Assembly: GCA_004558865.1 (NCBI GenBank)
Contig: SFCY01000138.1
Coordinates: 1-5,617, forward strand
Reading direction: 5' to 3'
Origin: Bacteroidales bacterium
Lineage (GTDB): Bacteria > Bacteroidota > Bacteroidia > Bacteroidales > Bacteroidaceae
DNA: 5,617 nucleotides
In this document: piece by piece, positions 5,608 to 5,617 of the stretch
Position numbering within the stretch: position 1 is the first letter of the stretch
How the letters are laid out: every line of letters begins with the position of its first letter
Translations under genes and position numbers: made by a program
The notes under the pieces: model-generated
What the model was told of the DNA's origin: nothing
The model's database searches: none
The model's input: the letters and a program-made list of their open reading frames with translations, nothing else

Positions 5608-5617
5608 ACCTTTCTAT

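Larger units (their letters stand above)
4675..5617. repeat. 144-bp direct repeat pair (4675-4818 and 5474-5617)
   Basis: The two copies match at 134 of 144 aligned positions with no gaps and a constant offset of 799 bp. The left limit is sharp at 4675, where the copy joins the IS66 fragment. The right limit is unknown because the second copy runs to the window edge. The first 47 positions (4675-4721) are identical, and all ten differences fall in the remaining 97. The repeats bracket the rest of the intact nuclease gene, so homologous recombination between them would delete 799 bp. Confidence 0.95.

Overview
The window looks like chromosomal DNA of a Bacteroidales bacterium, most likely Prevotella or a close relative. 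The basis is the family set (DUF4251 lipoprotein, Bacteroidetes-style TonB C-terminal domain, YbdG-type MscS channel, membrane-anchored GH25 lysozyme), weak Shine-Dalgarno signals and high GC in the first 3.8 kb. All convincing genes lie on the minus strand, so transcription runs from high to low coordinates. No database search was possible; family calls rest on motifs read by eye.

Right-hand region (about 4133-5617), accessory. A complete HNH endonuclease of the TIGR02646/PtuB type (4921-5607) starts 6 nt after a TAG that probably ends an upstream gene lying outside the window. In Septu and retron-Ec78-like anti-phage systems that partner is the ATPase PtuA. Directly downstream is a decayed second copy of the same junction: a short reading frame that may be the tail of the partner gene (4818-4898), the first 44 codons of a second ptuB (4675-4808, nonsense-mutated), and then an abrupt fusion to the C-terminal third of an IS66-family transposase (4133-4674). 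The two ptuB copies match at 134 of 144 positions without gaps and form direct repeats 799 bp apart. The transposase fragment ends in a strong hairpin with a T-run.

Middle region (3779-4132), intergenic. It holds a degenerate tandem array of four units of about 22 bp (3957-4044), a perfect 6-bp hairpin beside the transposase terminator, and a short direct repeat. No convincing gene is visible.

Left-hand region (185-3778), a probable four-gene cell-envelope operon in transcription order: DUF4251 lipoprotein, MscS/YbdG-like mechanosensitive channel, an exported protein with a DUF3298/RsiV-like part and a TonB C-terminal domain, and a membrane-anchored GH25 muramidase. The second and third genes overlap by ATGA and the third and fourth are 12 nt apart, so these three are probably translated from one message. 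A reasonable inference is a shared role in envelope or osmotic homeostasis. The first 184 bases hold a hairpin, a 10-bp direct repeat and possibly the first codons of another minus-strand gene running off the window.
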